Source: Pratylenchus scribneri
Lineage: Eukaryota > Nematoda > Chromadorea > Rhabditida > Pratylenchidae
Assembly: GCA_030063045.1 (NCBI GenBank)
Contig: JAQSEB010000140.1
Coordinates: 868,001 to 932,000, forward strand
Reading direction: 5' to 3'
DNA: 64,000 nt
Part shown: piece after piece, positions 63,045 to 64,000 of the stretch
Layout of the letters: every line of letters starts with the position of its first letter
Position numbering within the stretch: the stretch's first letter is position 1
Made by a program: the position numbers and the translations under genes
Notes under the pieces: model-generated
What the model was told of the DNA's origin: nothing
Database searches by the model: none
The model's input: the letters and a program-made list of their open reading frames with translations, nothing else

Positions 63045-64000
63045 TGAAATTTTGGGATTAAATCTTTATAATTATAAGTTAAAATATATTAAAAATTCAG
63101 GCCGGAATGTTCTGCCGTTTTTTAGTTATGAATTTTAAAAATTTTCAAAAAACACCTATAAAATGGAAAATTTCAAATAGAAATTTTTCAAAATCGGCCT
63201 GAGTTGTCCGTCTGAAATTTTGGGATTAAATCTTAGTAATTATAAGCTAAAATATATTAAAAATTCAGGCCTGAATGTTCTGCCGTTTTTTAGTTATGAA
63301 TTTTAAAAATTTTCAAAAAACACCTATAAAATGGAAAAATTCAAATAGGAATTTTTCAAAATCGGCCTGAGTTGTCCGTCTGAAATTTTGGGTAATATTC
63401 TTACTAATTATATGCTAAAATATATTAAAAATTCAGGCCTGAATGTTCTGCCGTTTTTTAGTTATGAATTTTAAAAATTTTCAAAAAACACCTATAAAAT
63501 GGAAAATTTCAAATAGAAATTTTTCAAAATCGGCCTGAGTTGTCCGTCTGAAATTTTGGGTAATATTCTTACTAATTATATGCTAAAATATATTAAAAAT
63601 TCAGGCCTGAATGTTCTGCCGTTTTTTAGTTATGAATTTTAAAAATTTTCAAAAAACACCTATAAAATGGAAAATTTCAAATAGAAATTTTTCAAAATCG
63701 GCCTGAGTTGTCCGTCTGAAATTTTGGGATTAAATCTTAGTAATTATAAGCTAAAATATATTAAAAATTCAGGCCTGAATGTTCTGCCGTTTTTTAGTTA
63801 TGAATTTTAAAAATTTTCAAAAAACACCTATAAAATGGAAAATTTCAAATAGAAATTTTTCAAAATCGGCCTGAGTTGTCCGTCTGAAATTTTGGGATTA
63901 AATCTTAGTAATTATAAGCTAAAATATATTAAAAATTCAGGCCTGAATGTTCTGCCGTTTTTTAGTTATGAATTTTAAAAATTTTCAAAAAACACCTATA

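Larger units (their letters stand above)
45852..63120. repeat. Zone of the late subtype (aagttaaa, agctatg, cctattaaatgg)
   Basis: From 45852 on, some monomers carry a linked set of changes: C154T (aagttaaa), then in the next unit G at 11, T33C (agctatg), usually A61G (aacgcc) and A67T (tattaaatgg). The full set is absent from 8.8-45.8 kb. The first member has acctatt and later ones mostly gcctatt, so A61G was added second. Members often sit 7, 9 or 10 monomers apart, showing spread by block duplication. Confidence 0.85.
8115..64000. repeat. 168-bp satellite DNA array (333 complete monomers plus a partial one)
   Basis: A head-to-tail array from 8115 to the window end. Taking aattcagg as monomer position 1, the first start is 8123 and the last 63934. 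The 55,811 bp between them equal 333 x 168 minus 133, and the deficit is exactly accounted for by four 1-bp insertions (near 8331-8340, and at 16806, 18151 and 19832) and deletions of 6 bp (15426), 53 bp (23060) and six times 13 bp (56.4-59.5 kb). The monomer is AT-rich with A/T tracts near 25-60 and 74-100. It has a 14-bp palindrome at positions 2-15 and a variable window at 132-153. Point variation elsewhere is mainly at 11 (T/G), 88 (G/A) and 120 (T/C). No coding frame of useful length exists in it. Satellites of this length are often centromeric or heterochromatic; that role is inference. Confidence 0.99.

Noticed and set aside
8115..64000. CRISPR-like or centromere-protein-B-box reading of the array
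   Set aside because: Units are contiguous with no unique spacers, so it is not a CRISPR array. The gccgttttttagttatgaa segment has only a partial resemblance to the CENP-B box core (the CGAA and CCCG parts do not match), so I do not claim a box. The published conserved box of Meloidogyne centromeric repeats should be compared directly, since I cannot reproduce it reliably.
8115..64000. Assembly artefact (tandem collapse or expansion)
   Set aside because: Monomers differ by many linked variants in zones, and rare indels each have a definite position, which is not what repeated pasting of one read would give. Local false duplication, for example at 43870-49195, is still possible and is noted under findings.

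Overview
The window looks like AT-rich nuclear DNA of an animal, most likely a nematode. The one recognisable gene is split by short AT-rich introns whose acceptors end in runs like ttttttgcag, and two of its introns appear to start with GC. Long arrays of an AT-rich satellite with a monomer near 170 bp are known from plant-parasitic nematodes such as Meloidogyne, so a tylenchid is my best guess. The species cannot be fixed from the sequence alone, and nothing here is bacterial or viral.

Region 1 (about 1-6160) holds one minus-strand gene. It can be assembled from eight exons whose reading phases all agree: 5839-6158, 5117-5406, 4556-4839, 3709-3975, 2989-3253, 1074-1270, 825-908 and 316-474. 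The product is a 621-residue type II membrane glycosyltransferase of family GT31 (beta-1,3-galactosyltransferase-like). It has an unusually long low-complexity cytoplasmic tail, one signal anchor, a stem, and a luminal catalytic domain. The DxD site reads N-D-D, and two cysteines usual in the family are replaced. The fifth intron carries a 26-bp minisatellite (1529-2811, about 49 units) with its own higher-order structure. Two diverged copies of a dispersed repeat lie in opposite orientation in introns flanking exons 2 and 3.

Region 2 (about 6160-8114) is the 5' flank. It has a GC-richer patch (6340-6720) that may be the promoter or 5' leader, a 72-76 bp tandem repeat (7000-7262), a 32-bp triplet repeat (7643-7735), and no gene I can support.

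Region 3 (8115-64000, 87% of the window) is one uninterrupted head-to-tail array of a 168-bp satellite running off the window end. Counting monomer starts gives 333 complete monomers plus a partial 334th. The total length is fully explained by 168-bp units plus four 1-bp insertions and deletions of 6, 53 and six times 13 bp. Most variation sits in a 22-bp window (monomer positions 132-153). Shared rare variants expose many overlapping higher-order duplications (840, 1344, 1512, 2016, 2184, 2468 and 3360 bp). Subtypes change along the array, and a 13-bp-deleted monomer arose and spread only near 56-60 kb. The array and the gene share no sequence that I can see; they are simply neighbours about 2 kb apart.
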